From Acidobacteriota bacterium (GTDB taxonomy: Bacteria > Acidobacteriota > Blastocatellia > Pyrinomonadales > Pyrinomonadaceae), in assembly GCA_003222975.1 (NCBI GenBank), contig QHXN01000056.1, forward strand, positions 1 through 33,530: DNA of 33,530 nucleotides, given 5' to 3'. The notes under the pieces were generated by a model, which saw nothing but the letters and a program-made list of their open reading frames with translations, was not told where the DNA came from and ran no database searches. Of this stretch, positions 24,301-33,433 are shown one piece after another (the stretch's first letter is position 1; each line of letters starts with the position of its first letter). Position numbers and translations under genes: made by a program.

Positions 24301-24882
24301 ATGAAAAATTTAATCACAGCCACCTTAATGACGATTGTGACGACGATTCTGTTTGGCCTGCTCTACCCGCTGGTTATCACGGGACTCGCCCAAGTGATCT
24401 TCCCGGATAAAGCTAACGGGCAGCTTATCAAGCGCGCGGACGGCACAGTTATAGGCTCACGTCTCATCGAGCAGCCTTTCTCGTCGCCCGGTTATTTTCA
24501 CTCGCGCCCTTCCGCGGCAGGCGCGGCTGGCTACGATGCTGGTGCTTCTTCGGGGTCGAACTACGGCCCGACTAATCAGAAACTCTTTGACCGTGTAAAG
24601 GCGGACGTTGAGAAGCTACAGGCAGACAATCCTGGCGCGAGGCTCGTACCAGTCGATCTGGTGACGACTTCCGGCTCAGGACTCGACCCGCACGTCTCGC
24701 CGGCGTCAGCGGAGTTCCAAGTGCCGCGTGTCGCACGTGAGCGCGGCGTGAGTGAGGATGAGATTCGCCGCGTCGTGGCTACGCACACCGAAGGGCGGCA
24801 ATTCGGCTTTCTGGGTGAGCCTGTGGTGAACGTGCTGGAGCTTAATCTTGATCTGGATGAAAAGATGCCCATGAGGAAGTAA
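24301..24882 (+). CDS. kdpC: KdpC, assembly/affinity subunit
   Basis: 193 aa. One N-terminal membrane helix (TLMTIVTTILFGLLYPLVIT) is followed by an extracytoplasmic domain with the KdpC motifs GYFHSRPSAAG, ASSGSNYGPTNQKL and VTTSGSGLDPHVSPASA, and DLDEKM near the end. It is slightly shorter than or equal to E. coli KdpC (190). It is thought to raise affinity for K+ or ATP within the KdpFABC complex. The start at ATGAAAAATTTAATC fits the family; the ribosome site is weak (GAGAACGG). Confidence 0.96.
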   Translation: MKNLITATLMTIVTTILFGLLYPLVITGLAQVIFPDKANGQLIKRADGTVIGSRLIEQPFSSPGYFHSRPSAAGAAGYDAGASSGSNYGPTNQKLFDRVKADVEKLQADNPGARLVPVDLVTTSGSGLDPHVSPASAEFQVPRVARERGVSEDEIRRVVATHTEGRQFGFLGEPVVNVLELNLDLDEKMPMRK

Positions 24883-24923
24883 CAGAGGTCAGTTCTCGAC
24901 CGGCCTCTTATCGCCGACCTCTG
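24883..24923 (+). repeat. Inverted repeat between kdpC and the kdpD fragment
   Basis: CAGAGGTC (24883-24890) and GACCTCTG (24916-24923), 8-bp perfect arms with a 25-base loop, then a pyrimidine-rich TCTCTTT. It begins immediately after the kdpC stop and could be a weak attenuator separating structural from sensory genes. Confidence 0.4.
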
Positions 24924-24939
24924 GTCTCTTTGGGTTGGA

Positions 24940-26109
24940 ATGAACGAGAACGGCAATCGTCCGTCGGCGGAGTCTCTGCTCGCCAAGCTGAAGGGGGGCG
25001 AGCGTGCAAACTTGCGTGTCTACATCGGAGCGGCTCCGGGCGTCGGCAAGACCTACCAGATGCTTGAAGACGCGCACCAGCTCAAAGGCCAGGGAGTTGA
25101 CATCGTCGTCGCCGTGGTCGAGACGCACGGGCGGGAAGAGACCCGTGCGTTGATCGGGGATTTGGAGCGCGTCCCCGTGCGTCGCATTGAATATCGCGGC
25201 GTCACGCTTGAGGAGATGGACGTGGAGGCTTGCGTCGCACGCCGCCCGTCAATCGCCGTTGTGGATGAGTTGGCGCACACCAACGTCCCCGGCTCGAAGA
25301 ATCGCAAACGCTACGAAGATGTTCTAGCGCTGCTCAGCGCAGGCATCTCGGTTATCACCGCCGTCAACATCCAGCATCTCGAATCCTTGAACGATGCGGT
25401 CGCGCGCACCACGGGCGTGCGCGTGCGCGAGACGATCCCCGACTACTTCCTCAGGCGAGCTGATGAAGTCGTCAATGTTGATGTCTCGGTTGACACTCTG
25501 CGGACGCGGCTCCGCCAGGGCAAAATTTACGGGGTTGAAAAGATCGAGCAGTCGCTCAACAACTTCTTCCGCAAAGGGAATCTCTCGGCGCTACGAGAAT
25601 TGGCGCTCCGGCAGGTGGCTACGGATCAGGCCACCAAAGCCCACGACTACCGTGAGCGCGAGGGGCTTGGGCAGCCCGTCATCCCGGAGAAGGTGATGGT
25701 CTGCATGGCCTCGCGCGGCAGCGCCAAGAAGCTGCTGCGCACGGGGTCGCGCATCGCCGGGCGGCTGGCATCCGACTGGTACGCCGTCTACGTCGAGACG
25801 CCTCAGGAGGAGCCGGGCCGGATCAAACCAGTGGATTACGCTGCGCTGCAAGAGAACATCGGGTTCGCCGAAGACCTCGGCGCGAAGGTCATGAAGCTGA
25901 AAGGGCGACGCGTGGCCGACGCGCTCATCGAATTCGCGCGGCGAGAAGGCATTACGCACGTCGTCTTCGGCCAGTCGTCGCGCTCACGCTGGGACATCCT
26001 GCTTCACGGCTCGGTGATTAATCGCTTCTTAGACGAAGTGCGCAACGCGACCGTGCAGGTCGTGCCAATGGAAGACCATAAGGCCGTGGCGAGTGAGCAG
26101 CAGGAATGA
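24940..26109 (+). CDS. kdpD: KdpD N-terminal half: KdpD sensor domain + Usp domain, no kinase
   Basis: 389 aa, the soluble front half of KdpD as a free-standing protein. The KdpD domain (about 20-230) has Walker A GAAPGVGKTY (30-39) and Walker B-like VVDELAHTN (107-115). A Usp domain (about 250-380) follows. In S. aureus the KdpD Usp domain binds c-di-AMP through an SxS-X20-FTAxY motif; here Ser258/Ser261 and WYAVY (280-284) lie in about the right places, but the match is inexact. The DUF4118 and kinase parts are missing and no frameshift is seen, so this is a natural split; short KdpD proteins of this type are known in some cyanobacteria. Its partner may be the kinase at 17075 or the one just downstream. 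Confidence 0.93.
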   Translation: MNENGNRPSAESLLAKLKGGERANLRVYIGAAPGVGKTYQMLEDAHQLKGQGVDIVVAVVETHGREETRALIGDLERVPVRRIEYRGVTLEEMDVEACVARRPSIAVVDELAHTNVPGSKNRKRYEDVLALLSAGISVITAVNIQHLESLNDAVARTTGVRVRETIPDYFLRRADEVVNVDVSVDTLRTRLRQGKIYGVEKIEQSLNNFFRKGNLSALRELALRQVATDQATKAHDYREREGLGQPVIPEKVMVCMASRGSAKKLLRTGSRIAGRLASDWYAVYVETPQEEPGRIKPVDYAALQENIGFAEDLGAKVMKLKGRRVADALIEFARREGITHVVFGQSSRSRWDILLHGSVINRFLDEVRNATVQVVPMEDHKAVASEQQE

Positions 26110-26150
26110 TTATCCAAACGTCACCTCGTCGCCTGTGATTCGTCCACGTT

Positions 26151-28031
26151 ATGAGCTTACGCACAAAATTGCTGGCCGGGTATCTGGTGTTCATCGCCGC
26201 GCTCGTCGTGCTGGGAGGGTGGAGCGCATGGCGTCTGCGCGAGATGGGCGATGTTTCGCGCCGCATCATCTCGAACAACTACGACTCGGTGGTCGCCGCA
26301 CAGGAGATGAAGGAGAGTCTTGAGCGGCAGGACTCTGCTGCCGTCTTCGCGCTGCTCGGCGCGCGCGAGCGCGCGGAGGCGCAGACGCGCGAGCACCGCG
26401 CGCGGTTCGACGGGAACTTCCAGAAGGCGGCGAACAACATCACGGAGCCGGGCGAGCCTGAAGTCATTGAGACAATCCGCCGCGACCGCGATGCTTACTA
26501 CCAGATGTTCGACGACTTTCTCACGAGAGTTAATGCCACCGAAGTTAAGACCGCGGCGGCAAATCCAAACGCGCGGGATGAGGAGTCCGCCGAGCGCGGC
26601 GAGTATTTCACACGGCTCGAACCGCAGTTCAATAAACTGCGCGCCGACTGCGATCATCTCTTGCAGCTTAACCAGCGCGCAATGCTCGCAAAGTCAGAGG
26701 CCGCGGGTCACGTCGCGCGCCGCTGGTTCTACCTCACGCTTCTAATGGCCGGTTTACTTGTCGGGGCGGGCCTTGCTCTGGCCTTCTTCCTCGCCAACCG
26801 CATCGTCGAACCCCTCAGGCAGCTTACGGCGACGACCGTCAAGATCGCGGGCGGAGACCTTAACGCGAAAGTGAAGGTTAATTCGCACGACGAGGTGGGC
26901 GTGCTCGCCGCCGAGTACAACCGTATGGCAGAGCGGATACGACAGTTGCGTCGCTCAGACATGGGCCAACTCGTCGTCGCGCAGCAGACTACGGAGGCGG
27001 CGATAGATTCTTTATATGATCCCGTGATCGTGACGGACGCCGAAGGGTGCGTGACAAAACTCAACCCGGCGGCGGAAGAGATTTTCGGTTCCGAGCAAGA
27101 GAACAGCGGCAAGCACGTCGGCGAAGTCGCCCGCGACACACTGATCGCCGGGGCGGTTGCCGAAGCCTTACGTTCGCAGCGCCCTGTGGCAGGCGAAGGT
27201 GCGTCCTCGGTTTTACCTCTCGCCGTGGACGGCTCGGAGCGCTCGTTCCGCCTGCGCACGACGCCGATGCGCGACAACGAAAAACATCTGCTCGGAGCGG
27301 TCACGCTGCTCGAAGACATCACACACCTGCGCGAGATTGACCGGCTGAAATCGGAGTTTATCGCCACCGCCTCGCACGAGCTGCGCACGCCTTTGACGAG
27401 CGTGCAGATGGGCGTCTATCTCCTGCTAGAAGGCGCGGTCGGGGAGTTGACGGACAAGCAGCAGGAGGTGCTTCAGGCTTGCCGCCAGGACTGCGAGCGG
27501 CTCGATAAGTTGATGCGCGACCTGCTCGACCTCTCCAAGATTGAGGCGGGCGAGAGTCAGCCCCGTCTCGCCCCTGTTCGGGCGCGTGACCTGATCGCTG
27601 CCATCGCCGAAGAGTTGCGCCCGCAGGTGGAAGCGAAAGGTTTGGAGCTAAGCGTTGACGCCCCTGTTGACCTTCCGCAGGTCGAGGTTGACCGCACGCA
27701 GATCGAGCGCGTGATCAGCAATCTCGTCATCAACGCCATCCGCTACACCAGGCATGGCGAAATAAAATTGAGCGCCGAGCGCCGCGACGATCACGTGGCG
27801 GTGTCTATATCCGACACTGGAAGCGGTATCCCTTCCGAATACCTGCCGCACATCTTCGACAAATTCGTTCAGGTGCCGGGCGCGCAGACGGGCGGGGCCG
27901 GGCTAGGACTCGCGATCTCGAAGTCGCTCGTCGAAGCGCACGACGGGCGCATGAGCGTCCAGTCGGAAGTGGGGCGCGGTACGACTTTCACCTTCACGCT
28001 GCCCATTGCGTCGGCGTCTGTCTCAAAGTAG
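26151..28031 (+). CDS. Membrane sensor histidine kinase (HAMP-PAS-HisKA-HATPase)
   Basis: 626 aa. TM1 at about 5-25 and TM2 at about 190-215 enclose an extracytoplasmic helical sensor region. HAMP follows (about 218-270, NRIVEPLRQL), then a PAS domain (about 280-380, IDSLYDPVIVTDAEGCVTKL). HisKA has H409 in ATASHELRTPLTS, and HATPase has NLVINAIRYT, DTGSGIP and GAGLGLAISK. The layout resembles kinases found beside truncated kdpD genes. It lies 41 nt after the KdpD fragment and 12 nt before a response-regulator gene, so the three form one signalling module. The stimulus may be external or membrane state, integrated with the KdpD fragment; this is inference. Confidence 0.9.
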   Translation: MSLRTKLLAGYLVFIAALVVLGGWSAWRLREMGDVSRRIISNNYDSVVAAQEMKESLERQDSAAVFALLGARERAEAQTREHRARFDGNFQKAANNITEPGEPEVIETIRRDRDAYYQMFDDFLTRVNATEVKTAAANPNARDEESAERGEYFTRLEPQFNKLRADCDHLLQLNQRAMLAKSEAAGHVARRWFYLTLLMAGLLVGAGLALAFFLANRIVEPLRQLTATTVKIAGGDLNAKVKVNSHDEVGVLAAEYNRMAERIRQLRRSDMGQLVVAQQTTEAAIDSLYDPVIVTDAEGCVTKLNPAAEEIFGSEQENSGKHVGEVARDTLIAGAVAEALRSQRPVAGEGASSVLPLAVDGSERSFRLRTTPMRDNEKHLLGAVTLLEDITHLREIDRLKSEFIATASHELRTPLTSVQMGVYLLLEGAVGELTDKQQEVLQACRQDCERLDKLMRDLLDLSKIEAGESQPRLAPVRARDLIAAIAEELRPQVEAKGLELSVDAPVDLPQVEVDRTQIERVISNLVINAIRYTRHGEIKLSAERRDDHVAVSISDTGSGIPSEYLPHIFDKFVQVPGAQTGGAGLGLAISKSLVEAHDGRMSVQSEVGRGTTFTFTLPIASASVSK

Positions 28032-28043
28032 AGGGTTAGTGAT

Positions 28044-28787
28044 ATGACTGGAAAAGTTCTGATTATTGACGACGAGGAGAACATTCGACGGGTGTCGCGC
28101 ATGACGCTGGAGTCCGCCGGGTATGAGGTTGGCGAGGCGAGCGACGGCAGGCAGGGACTGGAAGCCTTCGGCGACGGGGCAGCATGGGACGCGGTGCTAC
28201 TGGATCAAAGGATGCCGGGCATGGACGGCCTCGAAACGCTCCGGCACATCAAGGAGCGCCAGCCCGAGGCGCGCGTCATCATCTCAACCGCCTACGCTTC
28301 GATTGAACTGGCGGTGGACGCGATGAAGCTGGGCGCGACCGACTTCGTGCGCAAACCCATGACGCCCGAAATCTTACGCAACGCCGTCGCCGCAGCCCTT
28401 TCTAAGCAACCGCGTGTGGTCGCGTCCGGCATGGCTCCGGCTTCACGGATATTTTCTGCCGCGCCGCTCATTCAGACCATCACGATGAATGGCTTCATGA
28501 TTCTAGAGTCCGAAGACGTGCCGAAAGCGCCAGACGAGCGCCGCTTCACAGTGAAAAGTCCGGGCGGGGATGAACACGAAGTGATGGTACGGATCAACGA
28601 GGAGGCAATCGGCTACGTCGAGCGCATGACGAGGAGAAGGCTGCCCGCGGAAAGCTCGTTCTGGACCATACAGGCTCAGCGCACCTTGAGCGACTACTTA
28701 TGGAATGAGGGGAGAGTACCACCGACCAGAAGGCTCACGGTGAAAGACGTAGATCGCGACGAATTACCAGTGGCGGCGCGTTGGTAA
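28044..28787 (+). CDS. Response regulator with unfamiliar C-terminal domain
   Basis: 247 aa. Receiver domain (1-122): acidic pair in IIDDEE, phosphoacceptor D54 (AVLLDQRMPGMDG), the switch Thr in ISTAYAS and Lys in FVRKPMTP. A linker of about 30 residues follows. The C-terminal domain (about 160-247) includes FTVKSPGGDEHEVMVRINEE, a helix AIGYVERMTRRRLPAESSFW and ends LTVKDVDRDELPVAARW. It has no helix-turn-helix, sigma54-ATPase, GGDEF or other output domain that I recognise. The output may be protein binding. Clear ribosome site (GAGGG) after the kinase stop. Confidence 0.85.
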   Translation: MTGKVLIIDDEENIRRVSRMTLESAGYEVGEASDGRQGLEAFGDGAAWDAVLLDQRMPGMDGLETLRHIKERQPEARVIISTAYASIELAVDAMKLGATDFVRKPMTPEILRNAVAAALSKQPRVVASGMAPASRIFSAAPLIQTITMNGFMILESEDVPKAPDERRFTVKSPGGDEHEVMVRINEEAIGYVERMTRRRLPAESSFWTIQAQRTLSDYLWNEGRVPPTRRLTVKDVDRDELPVAARW

Positions 28788-28805
28788 GGCGACCCGCAAG
28801 GTTAT

Positions 28806-28883
28806 CAGTGCTTCGGTACCGACCTTAGGGACCGCTTTCGACTTAGCAGGTGGGAGTTATGTCCGCACCGGTCCGAAGCACTG
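28806..28883. repeat. Long inverted repeat after the kdp module
   Basis: CAGTGCTTCGG (28806-28816) and CCGAAGCACTG (28873-28883) are perfect 11-bp complements with a 56-base spacer; GGTACCG/CGGT bases extend the pairing inward. It starts 19 nt after the regulator stop, so it may be a 3' end structure or small RNA. The 410-base gap (28788-29197) also contains a 37-codon frame at 28859-28972 with a good GGTGGGAG ribosome site but no recognisable product. Otherwise I see nothing in it. Confidence 0.45.
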
Positions 28884-29197
28884 TCTTCACCCAGCAACCC
28901 GTCTACGCGAGGATTCGTCGGTCTCCCGATTGCCGCGCATCAGTAGGTGAAACCACGGGCACCGCGCATTGAGAGATCGAAGCCGTAGCGCAGGGCGCTT
29001 TACTTACCGTCACATCTTTTAGCTCACTCCTATCTTCTCCGGCGTATTAACATGCAAGATGTACCTACAAAAGTCCCCACAGTCTATTAATCTCAAATTC
29101 CTATTCGGGCATACCGTGCGGCCGACATTACCCACACCTCGTCGCACTGCTCGTCGCTTCACTTCTTTCGACCACCTCAGCACCTTGTCGGAGCGCC

Positions 29198-30127
29198 TTA
29201 AAGTTCAAGGTTGCTGCGAAGCTGAGCAATGTCACGTTGCGGCGGAGCGCCGAAAAGCTTTTTGTAGTCGCGGCTGAAGTACGCCGGGTCTTCGTAGCCC
29301 ACGCGGAACCCGGCGCTTGCTGCGTCCAAGTCTTCGCCGAGCATCAGGCGGCGTGCTTCCTGGAGTCGTATCTGTTTCTGAAACTGCAAAGGGCTCATTG
29401 CCGCGACGGACTTGAAGTGATGGTGAAAGCCGGAAACGCTCATCCCGAGGTCACGCGCGGTCTCTTCAATTTTAAGCGGCTCGTTGTAGTGTTCGCGCAG
29501 ACGCCCGATCGCCTTGGAGATGCGGCGGGTGTCCCCTCCTGAAGAAGCCAAGAGGTGGCCGAGCCGTGCGCCCTCTCCTCCCGCCAAAAGCCGGTAAACG
29601 ATCTCCCTCGTGATGAGCGGCGCGAGGACCTTTCGCCCGCCGGGCATCTCAAGAAGCCGGGTCAGTCTGACGATCGCATCGAGCAGATCGGCGTCGACCG
29701 GGCTGACGCTTATCGCCTTTACACCCGCGTCGCCTTTCTTAGTCTCGAAGCCGGATTCCATCATGACCGAGGCGACGAGGGACGGGTCGAGGTTTAGTCG
29801 GAGGCCGAAATAAGGTCTTTCTTTCGAGGCTTCTTCTACCTGGAAGGCGACCGGCAAATCGACCGTGAAGATTAAGTAATGTCCCGGATCGTACCGGAAT
29901 ACTTCCTCACCCAATAACACTCGCTTGCCGCCTTGGACAACAAAGCAGAAGGCGGGCTGGTACAAGGAATGTACCGACTCCACCGGTTTAGATGAACGAG
30001 CGAGGAACAAGCCGTCGAACGCCTCAAATGATCCGTCTTCGGGAAGGATTCGCGCCATCCGCTCGACCAATTCCTCTCTGTTGCTTTGTACCCTTTGCGC
30101 CTCGCGCTTCGATTCTCTACGGTTCAT
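29198..30127 (-). CDS. AraC-family transcriptional regulator
   Basis: 309 aa. The N-terminal AraC-type ligand domain (about 25-190, SLYQPAFCFVVQGGKRVLLG, PGHYLIFTVDLPV) matches the AraC_N class used by aldehyde-responsive regulators such as YqhC. The C-terminal double helix-turn-helix runs from about 205 (LKIEETARDLGMSVSGFHHHF, then RLMLGEDLDAASAGFRVGYEDPAYFSRDYKKLFG). It is divergent from an aldo/keto reductase gene 224 bases away, the classic arrangement for a regulator of aldehyde detoxification. No strong ribosome site is seen at ATG 30127, and a start a few codons inside is possible. Confidence 0.9.
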   Translation of the reverse strand: MNRRESKREAQRVQSNREELVERMARILPEDGSFEAFDGLFLARSSKPVESVHSLYQPAFCFVVQGGKRVLLGEEVFRYDPGHYLIFTVDLPVAFQVEEASKERPYFGLRLNLDPSLVASVMMESGFETKKGDAGVKAISVSPVDADLLDAIVRLTRLLEMPGGRKVLAPLITREIVYRLLAGGEGARLGHLLASSGGDTRRISKAIGRLREHYNEPLKIEETARDLGMSVSGFHHHFKSVAAMSPLQFQKQIRLQEARRLMLGEDLDAASAGFRVGYEDPAYFSRDYKKLFGAPPQRDIAQLRSNLEL

Positions 30128-31367
<1,240 letters not shown>

Positions 31368-31375
31368 CTAGTGTG

Positions 31376-31885
31376 ATGCCACCTGACTCCCAGACCGGGC
31401 CCATCGTCCGGCGCGCGACGCCTGCCGACCTGCCAGGGATCGGCCGCCTCGGCGCGCTCCTCGTCGAGGAGCATTACGACTTCGACCCGCGGCGCTTCCT
31501 GGCCGCGAGGCCAGGGACGCCGGCGGGCTACGCGTCCTTCATGAGCGCGCAGCTCGAAGATCCGGACATGACCGTCCTCGTCGCCGATGACAACGGGGAC
31601 GTGATCGGCTACGCATTCGCTGCCGTCGAGGGGTACGACTACATGGCGCTGCGCGGGCCGGCGGGCGTCCTGCACGACGTCATCGTTGACCCGGAGCATC
31701 GAGGCCGGGGCGTCGGCCGGCTGCTCATCGACGCCGTGCTAGAGTTCTTCAGGTCGCGCGGCGTGCCGCGCGTGGTGCTGTCGACCGCCGAGCGGAACGA
31801 GGCGGCGCAGCGGCTCTTCGCGAGCATGGGGTTCCGCCGGACGATGATCGAGATGACGCGCGAACTGGACGACCCTGCGTCCTGA
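31376..31885 (+). CDS. GNAT-family N-acetyltransferase
   Basis: 169 aa. A single GNAT domain: N-terminal IVRRATPADLPGIGRLGALL, the acetyl-CoA motif A DVIVDPEHRGRGVGRLLIDA, and the C-terminal NEAAQRLFASMGFRRT. Start set at 31376 to fit the family; the open frame runs back into the reductase gene. The acceptor substrate cannot be predicted. The gene and its 3' flank look more GC-rich than the preceding genes and have an actinobacterial flavour, which may mean acquisition with the following segment. Confidence 0.88.
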   Translation: MPPDSQTGPIVRRATPADLPGIGRLGALLVEEHYDFDPRRFLAARPGTPAGYASFMSAQLEDPDMTVLVADDNGDVIGYAFAAVEGYDYMALRGPAGVLHDVIVDPEHRGRGVGRLLIDAVLEFFRSRGVPRVVLSTAERNEAAQRLFASMGFRRTMIEMTRELDDPAS

Positions 31886-32032
31886 CTGTCTGGGGCGAGC
31901 TGGGCCTACCGCCCTCCCCGGGGAGCACACTGCGAAGCTGTGGTCCATCGTCCGACTCGCCGTACCGTCAGACACGACCGGAGTGAACTGCTCGTGCGCG
32001 TCGTGAATGGCTCGCCGGGTTGACCGAACGGT

Positions 32033-32063
32033 GCGGCCACGAGAGCGCCGCTCTCGTGGCCGC
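32033..32063. terminator. Perfect 14-bp hairpin between acetyltransferase and dehydrogenase
   Basis: GCGGCCACGAGAGC (32033-32046) and GCTCTCGTGGCCGC (32050-32063) with a 3-base loop. The stem is very GC-rich with no T-run, the style of intrinsic terminators in high-GC genomes. The remaining gap (31886-32158) is GC-rich with no convincing gene; the frame ending near 32023 might be the tail of a lost one. Confidence 0.65.
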
Positions 32064-32158
32064 CGGGCGATCCCCTGGCCGACATGCCAGGAGTTTGAAG
32101 CGCCGCACGGCGTAGCTTCCACAACCTCTAACCGAGATGAACGAAGGGTAGCTTAAAC

Positions 32159-33193
32159 ATGCGAGCAACTATCATATATGGCGCTGGCGACGTTCGTATC
32201 GAGACCGTCGCAGACGCCCGCTTAATCGAGCCGACCGACGCCCTCGTCGCCGTCACGCGCGCCTGCATCTGCGGCAGCGATCTCTGGCCGTACAAGACGA
32301 TGGAACACAGCGACACGGGCCGCGTCATGGGGCACGAGGCCATCGGCATCGTCGAATCGGTCGGGGCCGACGTTCGCACCACCAAAGCCGGCGATCTCGT
32401 CGTCATGCCGTTCGCGTACTCCGACGGCTCCTGCGTCTTCTGCCACGAAGGGCTGCACACGTCATGCGTCCACGGAGGGTTCTTCGGCACGGTTGAGGTC
32501 GCCGGGGCACAGGCCGAAGCGGTGCGCGTCCCCCTCGCGGACGGAACACTCTTCGTCCTGCCGGTCGGCCGTGACGACGCGCTGACGGCGTCGCTCCTCA
32601 CGCTTTCAGACGTGATGGGCACGGGCCATCATGCAGCCCTCGCCGCCAGGGTCGGTCCCGGCAAGACCGTAGCTGTCGTCGGCGACGGCGCGGTCGGCCT
32701 GTGCGGCGTGATCGCCGCCCGCCGTCTCGGCGCAGAGCAGATCATCATCCTCGGCCGGCACGCCGACCGGATCGCACTCGCCAGAGAGTTCGGCGCAACA
32801 GAGGTTGTGAGCGAGCGAGGCGACGAGGCAATCGAGCGCGTGCGCGAGCTGACCGGCGGCTTCGGCGTCCACTCCGTCCTCGAATGCGTTGGCCTCGAAC
32901 AGTCGATGCTCACAGCCATCAGCATCGCGCGGCCGGGTGGCGCAGTCGGCCGCGTCGGCGTTCCCCAGGACGAGACGATGCCGGCGTCGCAGCCTGCGTT
33001 CTACAACAACGTCACCGTGAGCGGCGGCCCAGCCCCGGTGCGCGCCTACATCGAGGAGCTTCTGCCCGACGTGCTCGAAGGCAGGATCGAGCCGGGCCGC
33101 GTGTTCGATCGGGTCACGAACCTTGACGGGGTGCCTGACGGCTACCGCGCGATGAACGAGCGCGAGGCGATCAAGGTCCTGATTGAGTTCTGA
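32159..33193 (+). CDS. Zinc-dependent alcohol dehydrogenase (medium-chain family)
   Basis: 344 aa. Catalytic zinc ligands C38 (ACICGSDLWPY) and H59/E60 (MGHEAIG) are visible. The structural-zinc loop keeps C92, C95 and C103 (SCVFCHEGLHTSC), with the fourth cysteine not obvious. The Rossmann turn VVGDGAVGLCGV near residue 165 marks NAD(P) binding. It belongs to the threonine dehydrogenase/sorbitol-type branch. GAAGGG lies about ten bases before ATG 32159. With the upstream reductase it may serve aldehyde/alcohol detoxification. Substrate unknown. Confidence 0.92.
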   Translation: MRATIIYGAGDVRIETVADARLIEPTDALVAVTRACICGSDLWPYKTMEHSDTGRVMGHEAIGIVESVGADVRTTKAGDLVVMPFAYSDGSCVFCHEGLHTSCVHGGFFGTVEVAGAQAEAVRVPLADGTLFVLPVGRDDALTASLLTLSDVMGTGHHAALAARVGPGKTVAVVGDGAVGLCGVIAARRLGAEQIIILGRHADRIALAREFGATEVVSERGDEAIERVRELTGGFGVHSVLECVGLEQSMLTAISIARPGGAVGRVGVPQDETMPASQPAFYNNVTVSGGPAPVRAYIEELLPDVLEGRIEPGRVFDRVTNLDGVPDGYRAMNEREAIKVLIEF

Positions 33194-33204
33194 AGGGAAA
33201 TGCG

Positions 33205-33260
33205 CCGACGACCACGTGGACAGGCGAGGAGCTCGACAAGATCGGAGCGGCAGAAGAGCT
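33205..33260 (+). pseudogene. DUF2255-like N-terminal fragment
   Basis: Immediately after the dehydrogenase the frame reads APTTTWTGEELDKIGAAEEL, which resembles the start of DUF2255 proteins (TW-ADELARIGAAEELQI). Only about 18 residues remain before similarity stops at the ribosome site of the next fragment. No start codon is left in frame. Confidence 0.5.
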
Positions 33261-33283
33261 ACAGAACGAGGTTAGGGAGGAGC

Positions 33284-33427
33284 ATGCGAGTTGGCATTCC
33301 GGGTTCGAGGTTGATGGGCGGCAAGCTCTGGACGAGCTTTGCCCGAACTGGGCATGAGGTGGTTTTCAGCGCGAGGTGCTGTTCAGCGTGTTCGACGTCC
33401 AGGACAAAAGCCCGCGGCCCGGCATGA
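33284..33427 (+). pseudogene. F420-reductase/Rossmann-type 5' fragment
   Basis: ATG 33284 follows a strong GGGAGGAG site and gives MRVGIPGSRLMGGKLWTSFA then RTGHEVVFS. This is the N-terminal nucleotide-binding motif of NADPH-dependent F420 reductase-like proteins (usually GxLGTGLMG). The third glycine of the motif is Arg here. After FS the frame gives an unrelated Cys/Ser/Arg tail and stops after 47 residues, against about 200 in the family. It is therefore a remnant. Confidence 0.65.
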
Positions 33428-33433
33428 TCTACT

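Noticed and set aside
24940..26109. Frameshifted full-length kdpD
   Set aside because: No DUF4118 or KdpD-type kinase sequence follows in any frame; the next gene has its own TM-HAMP-PAS structure.
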